This document shows, in pieces, positions 16,900-26,204 of a DNA stretch of 64,000 bases. The first letter of the stretch is position 1. Each line of letters starts with the position of its first letter. The position numbers and the translations under genes are program-made. The stretch is taken from contig JAJFTI010000013.1 in the NCBI GenBank assembly GCA_021373115.1, positions 1 through 64,000 of the forward strand, given 5' to 3'. Under the pieces are notes generated by a model, which did not search any database, was not told the origin of the DNA, and saw only the letters and a program-made list of their open reading frames with translations. The DNA is from Eubacteriales bacterium (GTDB lineage Bacteria > Bacillota > Clostridia > Christensenellales > CAG-138).

Positions 16900-17885
16900 T
16901 GGTAGTGCGTGCTGCGGAGAATAGTACCGTTGAGATGCGTGGCGTATACGCAAAGACGCTGATAGACATGGCCCGGAGCGACTCGCGCGTCGTAGCGCTC
17001 GACTGCGACCTGGCCGCGCCGATCGGCATTATTGGGATGGCGAAGGAATTTCCGAAACGCTTGATCGACTGCGGAATCATGGAAGCGAACATGGCAGGCG
17101 TGGCGGCCGGTATGTCGGCGCGCGGATGCATTCCGTTTACGCATACCTTCGCATGCTTTCAATCGAGGAAGTGCCTGGATCAGATCTTCCTGTCCGCCGG
17201 TTTTGCGGATTTAAATGTGAAGTTCGTTGGCTCGGATCCGGGTATTCTGGCGCTCTACAACGGAGCGTCCCACATGGGTCTGGAGGATATGGGCGTTCTG
17301 CGGAACGTGCCGAATCTGACACTGCTGGAACCGTCCGACTCTGTTATGCTGGAGAATCTGCTCCGCCAGGTGAAGGATACTTACGGCCTGTTCTATATTC
17401 GCATGAACCGTAAAAATGCTACGACAATCTACGAACCAGCTACGGATTTTACGATCGGAAAGGGACTGGAGCTGCGCAAGGGCAGGGACGTGACGATCTT
17501 TGCCAGCGGAATTATGGTGGAACAGGCGCTTCGGGCGGCCGAATTGCTCGCCGCACAAAAGATCGACGCGCAGGTGATCGACCTGTTTACCTGGCATCCG
17601 ATCGACCGTGACCTGATCGTTCGCTCGGCAAAAGAGACGGGAGCGGTTGTAACGGCTGAAAACCATAGAGTCGCCTCCGGACTTGGCGCCGCTGTTGCGA
17701 GCGTATTGCTTGAGAACTGTCCAGTTCCGATGGAACGAGTTGGCATTGGGGACGTTTATGGCGAAGTCGGCGAATTGCCATATCTCATGGAGCAGTTCCA
17801 TCTGCGCGCGGAGGACATCGCGCTCAAGGCAGAAAAGGCCGTTGCAAGAAAACGAGAACAGTTTACGTTCTTCAGCAAGTTTTAG
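16899..17885 (+). CDS. Transketolase, C-terminal half (second pair)
   Basis: This 328-residue partner subunit starts at the ATG overlapping the previous stop; longer upstream frames would overlap the N-terminal half and are rejected. The cofactor-activating Glu is kept, but in the altered context CGIMEANMAGVAAGMSARG rather than the common GIAEQNM. The substrate-side segment ASHMGLEDMGVLRNVPN replaces the usual THQxxED pattern while keeping its His. These changes suggest a different donor or acceptor from those of the other two pairs. Cysteines around the entry loop (FACFQSRKCLDQ) are unusual. Confidence 0.88.
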   Translation: MVVRAAENSTVEMRGVYAKTLIDMARSDSRVVALDCDLAAPIGIIGMAKEFPKRLIDCGIMEANMAGVAAGMSARGCIPFTHTFACFQSRKCLDQIFLSAGFADLNVKFVGSDPGILALYNGASHMGLEDMGVLRNVPNLTLLEPSDSVMLENLLRQVKDTYGLFYIRMNRKNATTIYEPATDFTIGKGLELRKGRDVTIFASGIMVEQALRAAELLAAQKIDAQVIDLFTWHPIDRDLIVRSAKETGAVVTAENHRVASGLGAAVASVLLENCPVPMERVGIGDVYGEVGELPYLMEQFHLRAEDIALKAEKAVARKREQFTFFSKF

Positions 17886-17992
17886 CCGATTCCACGGCAA
17901 TATGCCGGCGGAAATGCGATCAAGAATTGAAACGTTTTCGGCCGTCCGCGGCAGCGGAAAGGCCGGCAGACATCCCTTCGGAGGTGAATCCA

Positions 17993-18649
17993 TTGAAAAT
18001 CGTGAACGTTTTTACCGGAATGGGCGGATTGGTCGATCATATCGGCAACCAGTTTCGCAATACGCTCGATAAAGTGGAGATTTCGAATATAGCGGACGAC
18101 GGAATACTCGGCGCGATTATTCGGGATGAAACCGTAACGGAAACAACAGCAAAACGGGCGGAGTGCCTGTTTCGCGCAGCACAGCTGGCAAAACCGGATT
18201 TAATCGTGTGCACTTGTTCCAGCATTGGAGACGTTGCGGACGCCTGTGCCGCAACCAGTGAAATTCCAATTCTGCGAATCGACTATCCGCTGGTTAGTAA
18301 AGCGCTGGAAACCAGCGACCGGATCGCGGTCCTCGCAACCCTGCGTTCAACGCTTCTTCCCACCACAAGCTTGTTGGAACGCGTCGCGCGGGAGAACGGC
18401 AGGAAGATTCAAGTGGAGTCAATCTTAATAAACGGCGCGATGGATGCAATGCGTGCCGGGAAAATGGATCAGGCGGTCGCGCTCGTTCTTGACGTGGCTT
18501 TGGACGCGCAGAAACGAAACGGCGTGCTCATGATGGCGCAGGCTTCCTTTGACCTGATGCGTGGGAGCATTCAGCCAAAACTGAGTGTGCCTATGCTGGT
18601 CAGCCCGCCGCTGTGCGCCGAATATATCCGCGAACACATTTCGAAATGA
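17993..18649 (+). CDS. Asp/Glu racemase superfamily protein
   Basis: A 218-residue member of the aspartate/glutamate/hydantoin racemase fold. The first catalytic Cys position is filled (LIVCTCSSIGDVADA near residue 66), but the segment where the second Cys normally lies reads MMAQASFDLMRG, with no Cys. Two Cys are needed for ordinary racemisation; family members with one, such as arylmalonate decarboxylase, do other chemistry. TTG 17993 was chosen as the start because GGAGGTG is eight bases upstream; an ATG at 17927 lacks a site. It lies between two split transketolases and probably acts on a pathway intermediate, as an isomerase, decarboxylase or lyase. Confidence 0.75.
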   Translation: MKIVNVFTGMGGLVDHIGNQFRNTLDKVEISNIADDGILGAIIRDETVTETTAKRAECLFRAAQLAKPDLIVCTCSSIGDVADACAATSEIPILRIDYPLVSKALETSDRIAVLATLRSTLLPTTSLLERVARENGRKIQVESILINGAMDAMRAGKMDQAVALVLDVALDAQKRNGVLMMAQASFDLMRGSIQPKLSVPMLVSPPLCAEYIREHISK

Positions 18650-18658
18650 GGCTTGAAG

Positions 18659-19513
18659 ATGGAGAATGAACTGAAACGGCTTAAAAAAATCGCTATTCAA
18701 ATCCGGCGTGACATCATAGAGACTGCTTCATTCGGCAAAGGCGGCGCCATCCACGTTGGGCCGGCGCTTTCCAGCGCCGATATCGTAACTGCCCTCTATT
18801 TCAAGATTATGCATGTCGATCCGTCGAATCCCAACTGGGAAGACCGGGATCGGTTCATTCTATCGAAAGGACACGCCTATGCGGTCCTCTACTCCGCTTT
18901 GGCGGAAAAAGGGTTTTTCCCGCGCGAAGAACTCATGACGGCCCGCGCGCTGAACAGCCGCCTGCAAGGGCATCCGGTGCTCGGTAAAACCCCGGGGGTC
19001 GATATGGTGAGCGGCTCGCTGGGAAACGGGCTCTCCTGCGGCGTCGGCATCGCAACCGCACTAAAGATGCAGTGCAGGCATGCCCGGGTGTACGTGATGC
19101 TGGGCGACGGCGAAATTCAGGAAGGTATGGTTTGGGAAGCCGCCATGTACGCGGGCAATCACGGGCTGGACAACCTGACCGCCATCGTGGACTACAACCA
19201 TTTTCAAAGCTGCGGGGCTGAAAACGAGATAATGCCTCTTTATCCGCTTGCGGACAAGTGGCGCGCGTTCGGCTGGCAGGTTATGGAGATGAACGGCCAC
19301 GATATGGCCGACATCGTAAGGGGGCTGAGCATGGCGAAAGAATTTGCGGGCAGGCCGGTATGCGTTATTGCGCATACGGTCAAAGGCAAAGGGATCAGCT
19401 TTATTGAACATAACAACAAATGGCATGTCGGCAGGTGCACCATGGATCAGCATACGCAGGCAATGAAAGAGCTGGACGAGCAGGAAACGGCTGTGGAAGC
19501 CGGCCTGATGTAA
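18659..19513 (+). CDS. Transketolase, N-terminal half (third pair)
   Basis: A 284-residue thiamine-diphosphate-binding half, with GGAIHVGPALSSADIVTALY near residue 25, LSKGHAYAVLYSAL near 69, and GDGEIQEGMVWEAA near 150 ending in VDYNHFQSCG. The ATG at 18659 has TGAGG nine bases upstream; a TTG at 18653 is too close to that site. It begins nine bases after the racemase-like gene and 13 bases before its C-terminal partner. Confidence 0.9.
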   Translation: MENELKRLKKIAIQIRRDIIETASFGKGGAIHVGPALSSADIVTALYFKIMHVDPSNPNWEDRDRFILSKGHAYAVLYSALAEKGFFPREELMTARALNSRLQGHPVLGKTPGVDMVSGSLGNGLSCGVGIATALKMQCRHARVYVMLGDGEIQEGMVWEAAMYAGNHGLDNLTAIVDYNHFQSCGAENEIMPLYPLADKWRAFGWQVMEMNGHDMADIVRGLSMAKEFAGRPVCVIAHTVKGKGISFIEHNNKWHVGRCTMDQHTQAMKELDEQETAVEAGLM

Positions 19514-19526
19514 GGAGGCGGCGGAT

Positions 19527-20480
19527 ATGCGCAGTTTTGAAATGGAGCAGAAAACAACGCGGGATGCGTTTGGCGCCGCCGTATACGACCTGGCAAAGGA
19601 AGACCCATCGATCATCGCCCTGGGCGCGGACACCACCAATAATCTTGGAATGGGACCCATGAGCCAGGAAATACCGAAGCGGGTCATCAACGTCGGCATC
19701 GCCGAACAGAACATGATGGGAATTGCCGCCGGGCTGGCGGCGAGCGGATACCGCGTATTTGCCGGTTCGTTCGCGCCGTTCGTGGCGATGCGTTCTCTGG
19801 AACAATTCCGCACCTTTATCTGTTATCCGCATTTGAATGTGAAGGTGGCGGGCGGAATGGGCGGGTTGTCGGCTTCCAACGAAGGGGTCACACACCAGTG
19901 TCCCGAGGACTTTACCATCATGCGTTCGATTCCGGGCAACGTGGTGGTCTATCCCGCCGATACGGCATCCTGCAAGGTAATTGTCAGGGAACTCAACAAA
20001 CACGACGGCCCGGCGTATATCCGGCTGGGAAAACTTCCATTCCGAAAAGTCTTCGACGAGAACTATCATTTTGAACTTGGGAAAGCGAACCTTCTGGAAG
20101 AAGGTACGGACGCAACCATTTTCTGCAACGGTACGACGGTCAGCCGCTCGCTTCAGGCATTCGACGTGCTGCGCGAAGAGGGAATTTCCGTTCGCGTTAT
20201 GGAAATGCCATGCATAAAACCGCTGGACGAGGAGGCGGTTCTGAATGCCGCAGAGGAAACCGGCGCGATCGTAACCGTTGAGGAAGCAACAATTCTTGGC
20301 GCGCTTGGCGGAGCGGTTGCAGAGGTATTGGGCGAGAACCATCCGACCATTATGAAGCGCGTCGGACTGAACGACTGCTTCGGTGAATCTGGAGAATTGG
20401 AAGAACTGATGGACAAATACGGAATCTCTGTTGAAAGTATTGTAAGCGCGGTGAAAAGCGTAATCGCCCGAAAACGGTAA
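19527..20480 (+). CDS. Transketolase, C-terminal half (third pair)
   Basis: A 317-residue subunit with the standard activating segment INVGIAEQNMMGIAAGLA near residue 53 and the substrate-side EGVTHQCPEDFTIMRSIPG near 117. AAGGAGGCGG precedes the ATG. It is closer in motif wording to the pair at 5540-7397 than to the pair at 16024-17885. Two complete split transketolases in one transcript suggest two successive thiamine-dependent steps or two substrates. Confidence 0.9.
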   Translation: MRSFEMEQKTTRDAFGAAVYDLAKEDPSIIALGADTTNNLGMGPMSQEIPKRVINVGIAEQNMMGIAAGLAASGYRVFAGSFAPFVAMRSLEQFRTFICYPHLNVKVAGGMGGLSASNEGVTHQCPEDFTIMRSIPGNVVVYPADTASCKVIVRELNKHDGPAYIRLGKLPFRKVFDENYHFELGKANLLEEGTDATIFCNGTTVSRSLQAFDVLREEGISVRVMEMPCIKPLDEEAVLNAAEETGAIVTVEEATILGALGGAVAEVLGENHPTIMKRVGLNDCFGESGELEELMDKYGISVESIVSAVKSVIARKR

Positions 20481-20530
20481 CAGGTTTCGACCCGCTTAAC
20501 AATAAACAAGTAAAAGGAAGGGGTACTCAA

Positions 20531-21547
20531 ATGAAAAAAATTCTTAGCGTCATCCTCTGCATAGCACTGCTGCTATCCTTCGCTGCTTGCGCGCGTGACG
20601 TTGCGGCGACGACGACGACAGCCTCAGCTGCGGATTCCGCCAGCGCCAGCACCGAGGCGACCGCAGTCGGGAAAGATCTTTCCACGGAACCGATCAAAGT
20701 CGCATTTCTGGCTGCACAAATGGATGCCAACCCGGCATACTGGGAGGAAGGAATCAAAAAAGCCTGCTCGATGTATTCAAACATTGAGGTGACTACGTTT
20801 GATGCCGGCGGCAGCGCTGAAACCCAGAACCAGCAGATCACGGAATGCGTCAATCAAGGCTACGATGCGATCATTATCAACGCGGCTGACTCCACCGCGA
20901 TTGCATCCGCCGTCACCGATGCGGAAGCCGCGGGCGTGAATGTCTTTGCAATCAACATCGGCATTGAGTGTGTTTATTCCGGTATTGTCGCAGCGGACAG
21001 CTATAACGCTGGCGTAGTTTGCGCACAGGATGCGATCAGCCGCAGCAGCGGCGGCAAGTGCGTCGCCATTGGCGCGCCGGTCGCCATGGCCAGCACCGTT
21101 CGCGGCGCGGTCGGATTTGAAGACACGATCAAGGCGGCCGCAGGGTTTGAATTCCTCGAAGAACAGCCCGGCGACTGGTCGACGGAGACCGCGAACACCA
21201 TTATGCGCGACTTCCTGACCAAGTATAACAACGATATTCAGGTTGTATTCTGCCATAACGACCTGATGGCGATTGGCGCAGCGCAGGCGATTGACGCCGC
21301 CGGCCTAACCGGCAAAGTCCTCGTTTACGGATGCGACGGCCTGCCCGAAGCTATTGCGTACATCAAAGAAGGCAAGATGGCCGGCAGCGTCTTCCAGGAC
21401 AGCGTTCAGCAGGGTTATACCGCCGCCGAGCTCGCTCTCTATGCAATCGCCACCGGCTTGGACGGCAGCAAACTCGTCGCTACTCCGTCGATCGCTTCTA
21501 CCTTGATTGTGATCAACGCAGAAAACGTCGCGAAATACGAAAACTAA
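20531..21547 (+). CDS. Ribose-type sugar ABC transporter, solute-binding lipoprotein
   Basis: A 338-residue periplasmic-binding-protein type I (RbsB-like) protein. It has a signal peptide with lipobox LSFAAC, so it is anchored outside the membrane by Cys21, followed by a Thr/Ala/Ser-rich linker to about residue 50. The binding domain begins near EPIKVAFLAAQMDANPAYW and includes the hinge pattern NAADSTAIASAVTDAEAAGV. The ligand class is pentoses, hexoses or polyols; no residue fixes it. AAGGAAGGGG precedes the ATG. It is the first of four importer genes inside the long cluster. Confidence 0.9.
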   Translation: MKKILSVILCIALLLSFAACARDVAATTTTASAADSASASTEATAVGKDLSTEPIKVAFLAAQMDANPAYWEEGIKKACSMYSNIEVTTFDAGGSAETQNQQITECVNQGYDAIIINAADSTAIASAVTDAEAAGVNVFAINIGIECVYSGIVAADSYNAGVVCAQDAISRSSGGKCVAIGAPVAMASTVRGAVGFEDTIKAAAGFEFLEEQPGDWSTETANTIMRDFLTKYNNDIQVVFCHNDLMAIGAAQAIDAAGLTGKVLVYGCDGLPEAIAYIKEGKMAGSVFQDSVQQGYTAAELALYAIATGLDGSKLVATPSIASTLIVINAENVAKYEN

Positions 21548-21571
21548 AAAACGGCCCTACACAAATTATTG

Positions 21572-21608
21572 GAGCACCCCTGCGCCGTGCAAACGGCGCA
21601 GGGGGCTC
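21572..21608 (+). other. Strong hairpin after the solute-binding gene
   Basis: CCCCTGCGCCG (21577-21587) pairs with CGGCGCAGGGG, extended by GAGC/GCTC, around a TGCAAA loop. There is no T run, so it is probably not a full terminator. It more likely protects the upstream mRNA and raises binding-protein levels over the permease. Similar hairpins occur at 41777 and 54667. Confidence 0.75.
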
Positions 21609-21630
21609 AAAGCGGGAGTGGTACGCACCC

Positions 21631-22644
21631 ATGAAGAGTAAGATTGATCAAAGCGTCATTCGAAAACTGGTGTCCCTCAGCATGGTCGTGATTATGGTAG
21701 CCGTATTCAGTGCGACTGCCCAATCATTTTTAACGTCACGCAACATATTCTCTGTTCTTCGGGAGGTATCCGTTATCGGCCTGCTGTCCATCGGCGTTAC
21801 GTTTGTCATCATTGGCGGCGGAATCGATATTTCGACAGGCGCGATTATGGCGGTATCCGCCATGATTTGCTCAAGGCTGGTCAATATGACGCTGATGCCG
21901 ATTTGGCTGATCGTCTGCATCGCGGTAGGGGCGGGCATTTTGTGCGGACTTATAAACGGGCTTTTGGTTACGAAGCTGAAAATGTCGGAATTGATCACGA
22001 CGTTTGCAACCATGTTTATCTATCGCGGAATTGTATACATGCTGGCGTTTCGGGATGAGGACGGCCGGCTCATCACCAAGGCGATTACGGACAAGGGATT
22101 TCTTACGATTGCCGGTAAATGGGGCAATTTTTACCCGATGACGCTGGTCTGGATTGCAGCCGTCGTCATCGGCTACCTACTTTTGAAAAAAACCAAACTG
22201 GGTACGTATATATACGCAATCGGGACCGACCGGAAAGCCGCGCTGTTTTCGGGCATCAAGGTTGACCGGATCAAGATTGCGACGTTCATAATCTCCGGCA
22301 TATGCGCGGCAACCGCCGGCGTCCTGCTGGTTGCGTGGCAAGCCTCCGTGGCACTGAGTTCCGGGAGCGGAATGGAGTTTCAGGCGATCGCGGCGGCGGT
22401 CGTCGGAGGCATCGCGCTGGCCGGAGGGCGCGGAGACACGATCGGCACGGCGATCGGAAGTATTTTTATGGTTATGCTGATCAACGGGATATACAAATAC
22501 GGGCTGCCAACCGAAATTCAGACCATTACATACGGTGTTGTGATCGTAATCATGTCGGTATTTGACTCGATCTATTTCCGTGCGCTCAACAAACGGAATC
22601 AGGTTACCAAACGCGCTGTCGGCAGGAAGGGGGAAGCGTCATGA
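21631..22644 (+). CDS. Ribose-type ABC transporter permease
   Basis: A 337-residue RbsC-like inner-membrane permease with about eight to ten hydrophobic segments. The characteristic early motif IGGGIDISTGAIMAVSAMI is near residue 61 and GGIALAGGRGDTIGTAIGS near 260. The ATG at 21631 was chosen because sequence upstream, through the hairpin, is noncoding; its ribosome-binding site is weak (GGGAG at 13 bases). Its stop overlaps the ATP-binding gene by four bases. Confidence 0.9.
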   Translation: MKSKIDQSVIRKLVSLSMVVIMVAVFSATAQSFLTSRNIFSVLREVSVIGLLSIGVTFVIIGGGIDISTGAIMAVSAMICSRLVNMTLMPIWLIVCIAVGAGILCGLINGLLVTKLKMSELITTFATMFIYRGIVYMLAFRDEDGRLITKAITDKGFLTIAGKWGNFYPMTLVWIAAVVIGYLLLKKTKLGTYIYAIGTDRKAALFSGIKVDRIKIATFIISGICAATAGVLLVAWQASVALSSGSGMEFQAIAAAVVGGIALAGGRGDTIGTAIGSIFMVMLINGIYKYGLPTEIQTITYGVVIVIMSVFDSIYFRALNKRNQVTKRAVGRKGEAS

Positions 22645-24155
22645 ATACCCTGCTGCAAATGATCGGCATCGAGAAAAGTTTTTCCGGTGTAAAGGTACTC
22701 AAGGGAGTTGATTTCACCGTGGGGGAGGGAGAAATTCATGGCTTGATGGGCGAAAACGGCGCTGGGAAATCGACGCTCATCAAAATCCTGACAGGCGTCT
22801 ATCCTGGCAACAGCGGTGTGATTCGGATGAACGGCAAGGAGATCTTTATTAACAGCCGCAGCGACGCAATGGCGAATGGGATTTCCGTGATCTATCAGGA
22901 ACTGAGCCTGATTCCTACGCTGACCGTTATGGAGAACATTTTTCTCGGGCAGGAGCTGACGTTCGGGAAAGTGTTTTTGAAAAAGAAAGAAATGCACCGC
23001 AGAGCGGAGCAGCTGATTGAGAAATGCCGTTTCGATATAAAACCGGACGATCTTGTTGAGACGCTTTGCGTTGCCAAGCGGCAGACCGTGGAAATCATGA
23101 AATCGCTGCTGCTGAACGCCAAGCTGATCATCATGGACGAACCGACCGCTTCCCTGAATGCGGCGGAATCGGAGAATCTGTTTAAGATCATACGAAACCT
23201 TAAGTCACAGGGAACCAGCATCGTCTATATTTCGCACCGGCTGGAAGAAATCTATGCGATGGTGGATCGCCTGACGATTCTGCGCGACGGTGCGGTGGTC
23301 GGCGTACTGCCGCGAGAGCAGATCGATCCCGTCACGGTTGTGCGGATGATGATTGGCAAATGCCTGGACTGCGCGGAGCATACGGTTCACGATGCGGCGA
23401 GCGAAGCGGCGGTTTTGGAAGTGACGAACCTTTGCAGCGAGACGCTTCTGGACCATGTCAGCTTCCGCGCGTACGGCGGGCAAATCCTTGGAATCGGTGG
23501 ACTTGTCGGATCCGGACGTTCGGAAGTGCTGCGCAGTATATTCGGGCTGGACCACTATACGGAGGGCAGTATTCGCTACAATGGGGAAGCTCTTCCACGC
23601 AGTGCGAGAGAAGTTTCGCGGTATGGGATAGGGCTTGTGCCGGAGGATCGAAGAAACGAGGGGCTTATACCGCTTCTGAACATCGTAGAAAACATGGCTC
23701 TGCCGAACTACGATCAGCTTTATGAAACCGCGTTCGTCAGCGGAAAGCGCGAGCGCCAGCTTGGGATGCGCGGGATCGAATCCCTGTCGATTCGTCCGGG
23801 AGATCCGAACATCCGCTGCATCAATCTCTCCGGCGGAAACCAGCAAAAAGTTGTCATCAGCAAATGGCTGCAGAGGAAGGATCTGAAGGTACTGCTGGTA
23901 GACGAACCAACCGCGGGCATAGATGTCGGCGCAAAAGCGGAGATATACGAGATTATGCGCCGCCTCGCCAACCAGGGCTGCATTGTAATTGTTGTTACGT
24001 CCGATGTGGAAGAACTGATCAAAATAGCGGACCAGATTTTAATCATGGTGGACGGAAAAGTTTTCCAACAGATGCGAAACGAAAATCTGACGCAGGACGA
24101 TATTTTGCTGGCGGCGTCCAGGATCAAACGAAAGGAGCCCGATCATGCGAACTGA
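22641..24155 (+). CDS. Ribose-type ABC transporter ATP-binding protein
   Basis: A 504-residue RbsA/MglA-type protein with two fused nucleotide-binding domains. The first has Walker A GENGAGKST near residue 39 and Walker B LIIMDEPTASL. The second has the degenerate P-loop GGLVGSGRSE, the signature LSGGNQQKVVISKWL and Walker B VLLVDEPTAGID. It energises uptake by the flanking permeases and overlaps both neighbours, so the four transport genes form one translationally coupled block. Confidence 0.92.
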   Translation: MNTLLQMIGIEKSFSGVKVLKGVDFTVGEGEIHGLMGENGAGKSTLIKILTGVYPGNSGVIRMNGKEIFINSRSDAMANGISVIYQELSLIPTLTVMENIFLGQELTFGKVFLKKKEMHRRAEQLIEKCRFDIKPDDLVETLCVAKRQTVEIMKSLLLNAKLIIMDEPTASLNAAESENLFKIIRNLKSQGTSIVYISHRLEEIYAMVDRLTILRDGAVVGVLPREQIDPVTVVRMMIGKCLDCAEHTVHDAASEAAVLEVTNLCSETLLDHVSFRAYGGQILGIGGLVGSGRSEVLRSIFGLDHYTEGSIRYNGEALPRSAREVSRYGIGLVPEDRRNEGLIPLLNIVENMALPNYDQLYETAFVSGKRERQLGMRGIESLSIRPGDPNIRCINLSGGNQQKVVISKWLQRKDLKVLLVDEPTAGIDVGAKAEIYEIMRRLANQGCIVIVVTSDVEELIKIADQILIMVDGKVFQQMRNENLTQDDILLAASRIKRKEPDHAN

Positions 24156-25158
24156 CAACGTGAAACGGTGGGCGCGCATGGCGCAGAAACCGCTGATGCT
24201 GGCGGCCTTGATCGTATTGATGGCTTTTCTTGCGCCGGGCGTGTTCCTCAGCCGCAGTAATATTGCAAGCATTCTAATGGCTGTCTGCATCTACGGTCTG
24301 ATGGTTTGCGGAACGATTTTTCCGCTTCTGAACGGGGGAATCGATCTGTCCATCGGCTCGGTAGGCGCTCTTGCGGGATCGATTTGCGTGCTGGTCACCC
24401 TGCGTTATAATTCCTCCGTGGGCGGAACGGTGCTGGGGATTGCCTGCGGGCTTGCGGCGGGTATCCTCTGCGGGATATTCAACGGGTTCATATCCTATCA
24501 GTTTGCGGTTCCGGCATTCATTGTGACGCTGGCTTCTAAGAATATCATCTACGGTATCGCACAGAACATTACCGGAATGAACACCATCCTGAGTCTTGAT
24601 TCCAAGGTTATGAATTGGATTGGAACCGGAAAGATCGCGGGCGTGAACTTTACGATTCTCTTCTTCCTGTTCATCGTGGTCGCCACCTACTTCCTGCTGA
24701 ACCATACGAAGTTCGGGCGCTATACGTACGCCGTGGGCGGCAATGCCAAAAGCGCGCGCTTCAGCGGAGTGAAAGTGAATTTGATCGGTATCAGCGCTTA
24801 TGCGATTTCCGGTTTCACAGCCGCGCTTACGGGTATCGTTCTTTCCTGCTTCAACCGTCAGGCGGTTGCGACGCAGTGCAGCGGCTACGATGGCGACGTG
24901 CTGGTCGCGCTGGTCGTTGGCGGGGTCAGCCTCGCCGGAGGGGAAGGAACAATTCAAGGGGCGGCCTTTGGTATCCTGTTGATGGGCATTCTGAACAACG
25001 CGATGGTCCTCTTGGGTGTCAACTCGATCTATCAGGACCTGCTCAAGGGTGTTATTGTCATCATTGCGGTTGCCCTGGATATGTACGTAAAGAACAAGGG
25101 GAACGGATTGAGCCGTAATATCTGGAACCGGGCCCGCCGCAGCGCAGTGAATTCGTAA
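24145..25158 (+). CDS. Ribose-type ABC transporter permease (second)
   Basis: A 337-residue RbsC-like membrane protein with LLNGGIDLSIGSVGALAGSI near residue 52 and GGVSLAGGEGTIQGAAFG near 252. It starts 11 bases inside the ATP-binding gene. With the permease at 21631-22644 it probably forms a heterodimeric channel, a common alternative to the RbsC homodimer. Confidence 0.9.
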   Translation: MRTDNVKRWARMAQKPLMLAALIVLMAFLAPGVFLSRSNIASILMAVCIYGLMVCGTIFPLLNGGIDLSIGSVGALAGSICVLVTLRYNSSVGGTVLGIACGLAAGILCGIFNGFISYQFAVPAFIVTLASKNIIYGIAQNITGMNTILSLDSKVMNWIGTGKIAGVNFTILFFLFIVVATYFLLNHTKFGRYTYAVGGNAKSARFSGVKVNLIGISAYAISGFTAALTGIVLSCFNRQAVATQCSGYDGDVLVALVVGGVSLAGGEGTIQGAAFGILLMGILNNAMVLLGVNSIYQDLLKGVIVIIAVALDMYVKNKGNGLSRNIWNRARRSAVNS

Positions 25159-25216
25159 TATTCATAATCGCATTATTGAGAAGCATGTTCCCGCGAGAGG
25201 GCATAAGGAGGGCGTC

Positions 25217-26029
25217 ATGAAACACGATCTGGAAACGATGTATTCGGTGAAGGGTAAGGTCATTGTCATCAGCGGCGGATCCGGCGGAATCGGTTCCGGC
25301 TTCGCGCGCGCGCTGCTGGATTTGGGCGCGACTGTCGTTTTGCTCGATCACAACGAAGAATCGCTTCGCAGGGTGAGCGGGGAACTGGCCGCGTGCGGAG
25401 CGCCGGTCGATACGCAGACGGCGAACATCACCGACTATTCCAGCGTAGAAGAGTCGTTTGCTCAGATCTACCACCGGCACGGAAGGATCGACGGCCTTGT
25501 CAACTGCGCCGGGATCAATATTGTGAAAAGCCTCGCGGATTTAAGCGCGGATGAGTATGAGCAAATCATTCAGGTCAACCTTCTCGGGACCGTGTTCTGC
25601 TCTAAGGCTGCAAGCAAGTATATGCTGAACGCGCATAAGGGGCGCATTGTGAATATCAGTTCGCTCGCCGCAACGCACGGAAAGCCCAACTACACCGCCT
25701 ATACGGCGAGCAAAGCCGCAGTCAACGGATTTACGTTTACGCTGGCGACCGAACTGGCGCGCAAGGGAATTACGGTCAACGCCATATCACCCGTTCTGAT
25801 TGTGACCGACATCAACCGCAATCAGATTCAGAACGATCCGGCGTATTTCGAAAACGTTGTAAATATGATCCCCGCGGGCAGGGTCAGCGAAGTCGAGGAC
25901 ATCGTCGGGCTGCTGGTCTTTCTGCTGTCGGATTCCTCGGCATTCTTAACCGGACAGAATATCGGATGCGACGGCGGCGCTCAAAACGGGGATGTAGGCG
26001 TAATAAAACCGGAATCCTATTCCGCCTGA
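25217..26029 (+). CDS. Short-chain dehydrogenase/reductase
   Basis: A 270-residue classical SDR of the gluconate-5-dehydrogenase/3-ketoacyl reductase type. The dinucleotide loop is SGGSGGIGSGFA near residue 18, the NAG motif appears as NCAGIN near 95, and the catalytic set is Ser in VNISSLA with YTASK near 160. ATAAGGAGG precedes the ATG. It is the only NAD-type redox enzyme between the importer and the acyl-CoA-forming enzymes and likely oxidises or reduces a keto group on an intermediate. Confidence 0.88.
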   Translation: MKHDLETMYSVKGKVIVISGGSGGIGSGFARALLDLGATVVLLDHNEESLRRVSGELAACGAPVDTQTANITDYSSVEESFAQIYHRHGRIDGLVNCAGINIVKSLADLSADEYEQIIQVNLLGTVFCSKAASKYMLNAHKGRIVNISSLAATHGKPNYTAYTASKAAVNGFTFTLATELARKGITVNAISPVLIVTDINRNQIQNDPAYFENVVNMIPAGRVSEVEDIVGLLVFLLSDSSAFLTGQNIGCDGGAQNGDVGVIKPESYSA

Positions 26030-26087
26030 TCCTCTGATATAGAAGAATTCCCCATCCGGACAAAATGAAGAACGAACCCCGCGGCAG

Positions 26088-26204
26088 ATGAACGCCATGA
26101 AAACGCGGGATTTACTGGAGTACGCAAAATTCGTCGCTCAGCCATCCGGCGATGACTCGTTTCAGCCGGACGGACAAGCGGGACGGAGAGGAGGGAACCG
26201 ATGA
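26088..26204 (+). CDS. Possible 38-residue protein
   Basis: A short open frame opens at ATG 26088, or internally at 26097 giving MKTRDLLEYAKFVAQPSGDD, and its TGA overlaps the ATG of the P-loop gene in another frame. That overlap is typical of translational coupling. There is no clear ribosome-binding site and I recognise no family. It is either a small partner protein or a leader peptide, or it may not be a gene. Confidence 0.3.
   Translation: MNAMKTRDLLEYAKFVAQPSGDDSFQPDGQAGRRGGNR

Noticed and set aside
20580..20680. Low-complexity Ala/Thr/Ser tracts in the solute-binding proteins as possible repeats or sequencing errors
   Set aside because: Such linkers after the lipid-anchored Cys are normal in lipoproteins of these bacteria and appear in all four binding proteins here.
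21331..21630. N-terminal extension of the first ribose-type permease
   Set aside because: It runs antiphase through the binding-protein gene and the hairpin; ATG 21631 begins the conserved permease sequence.
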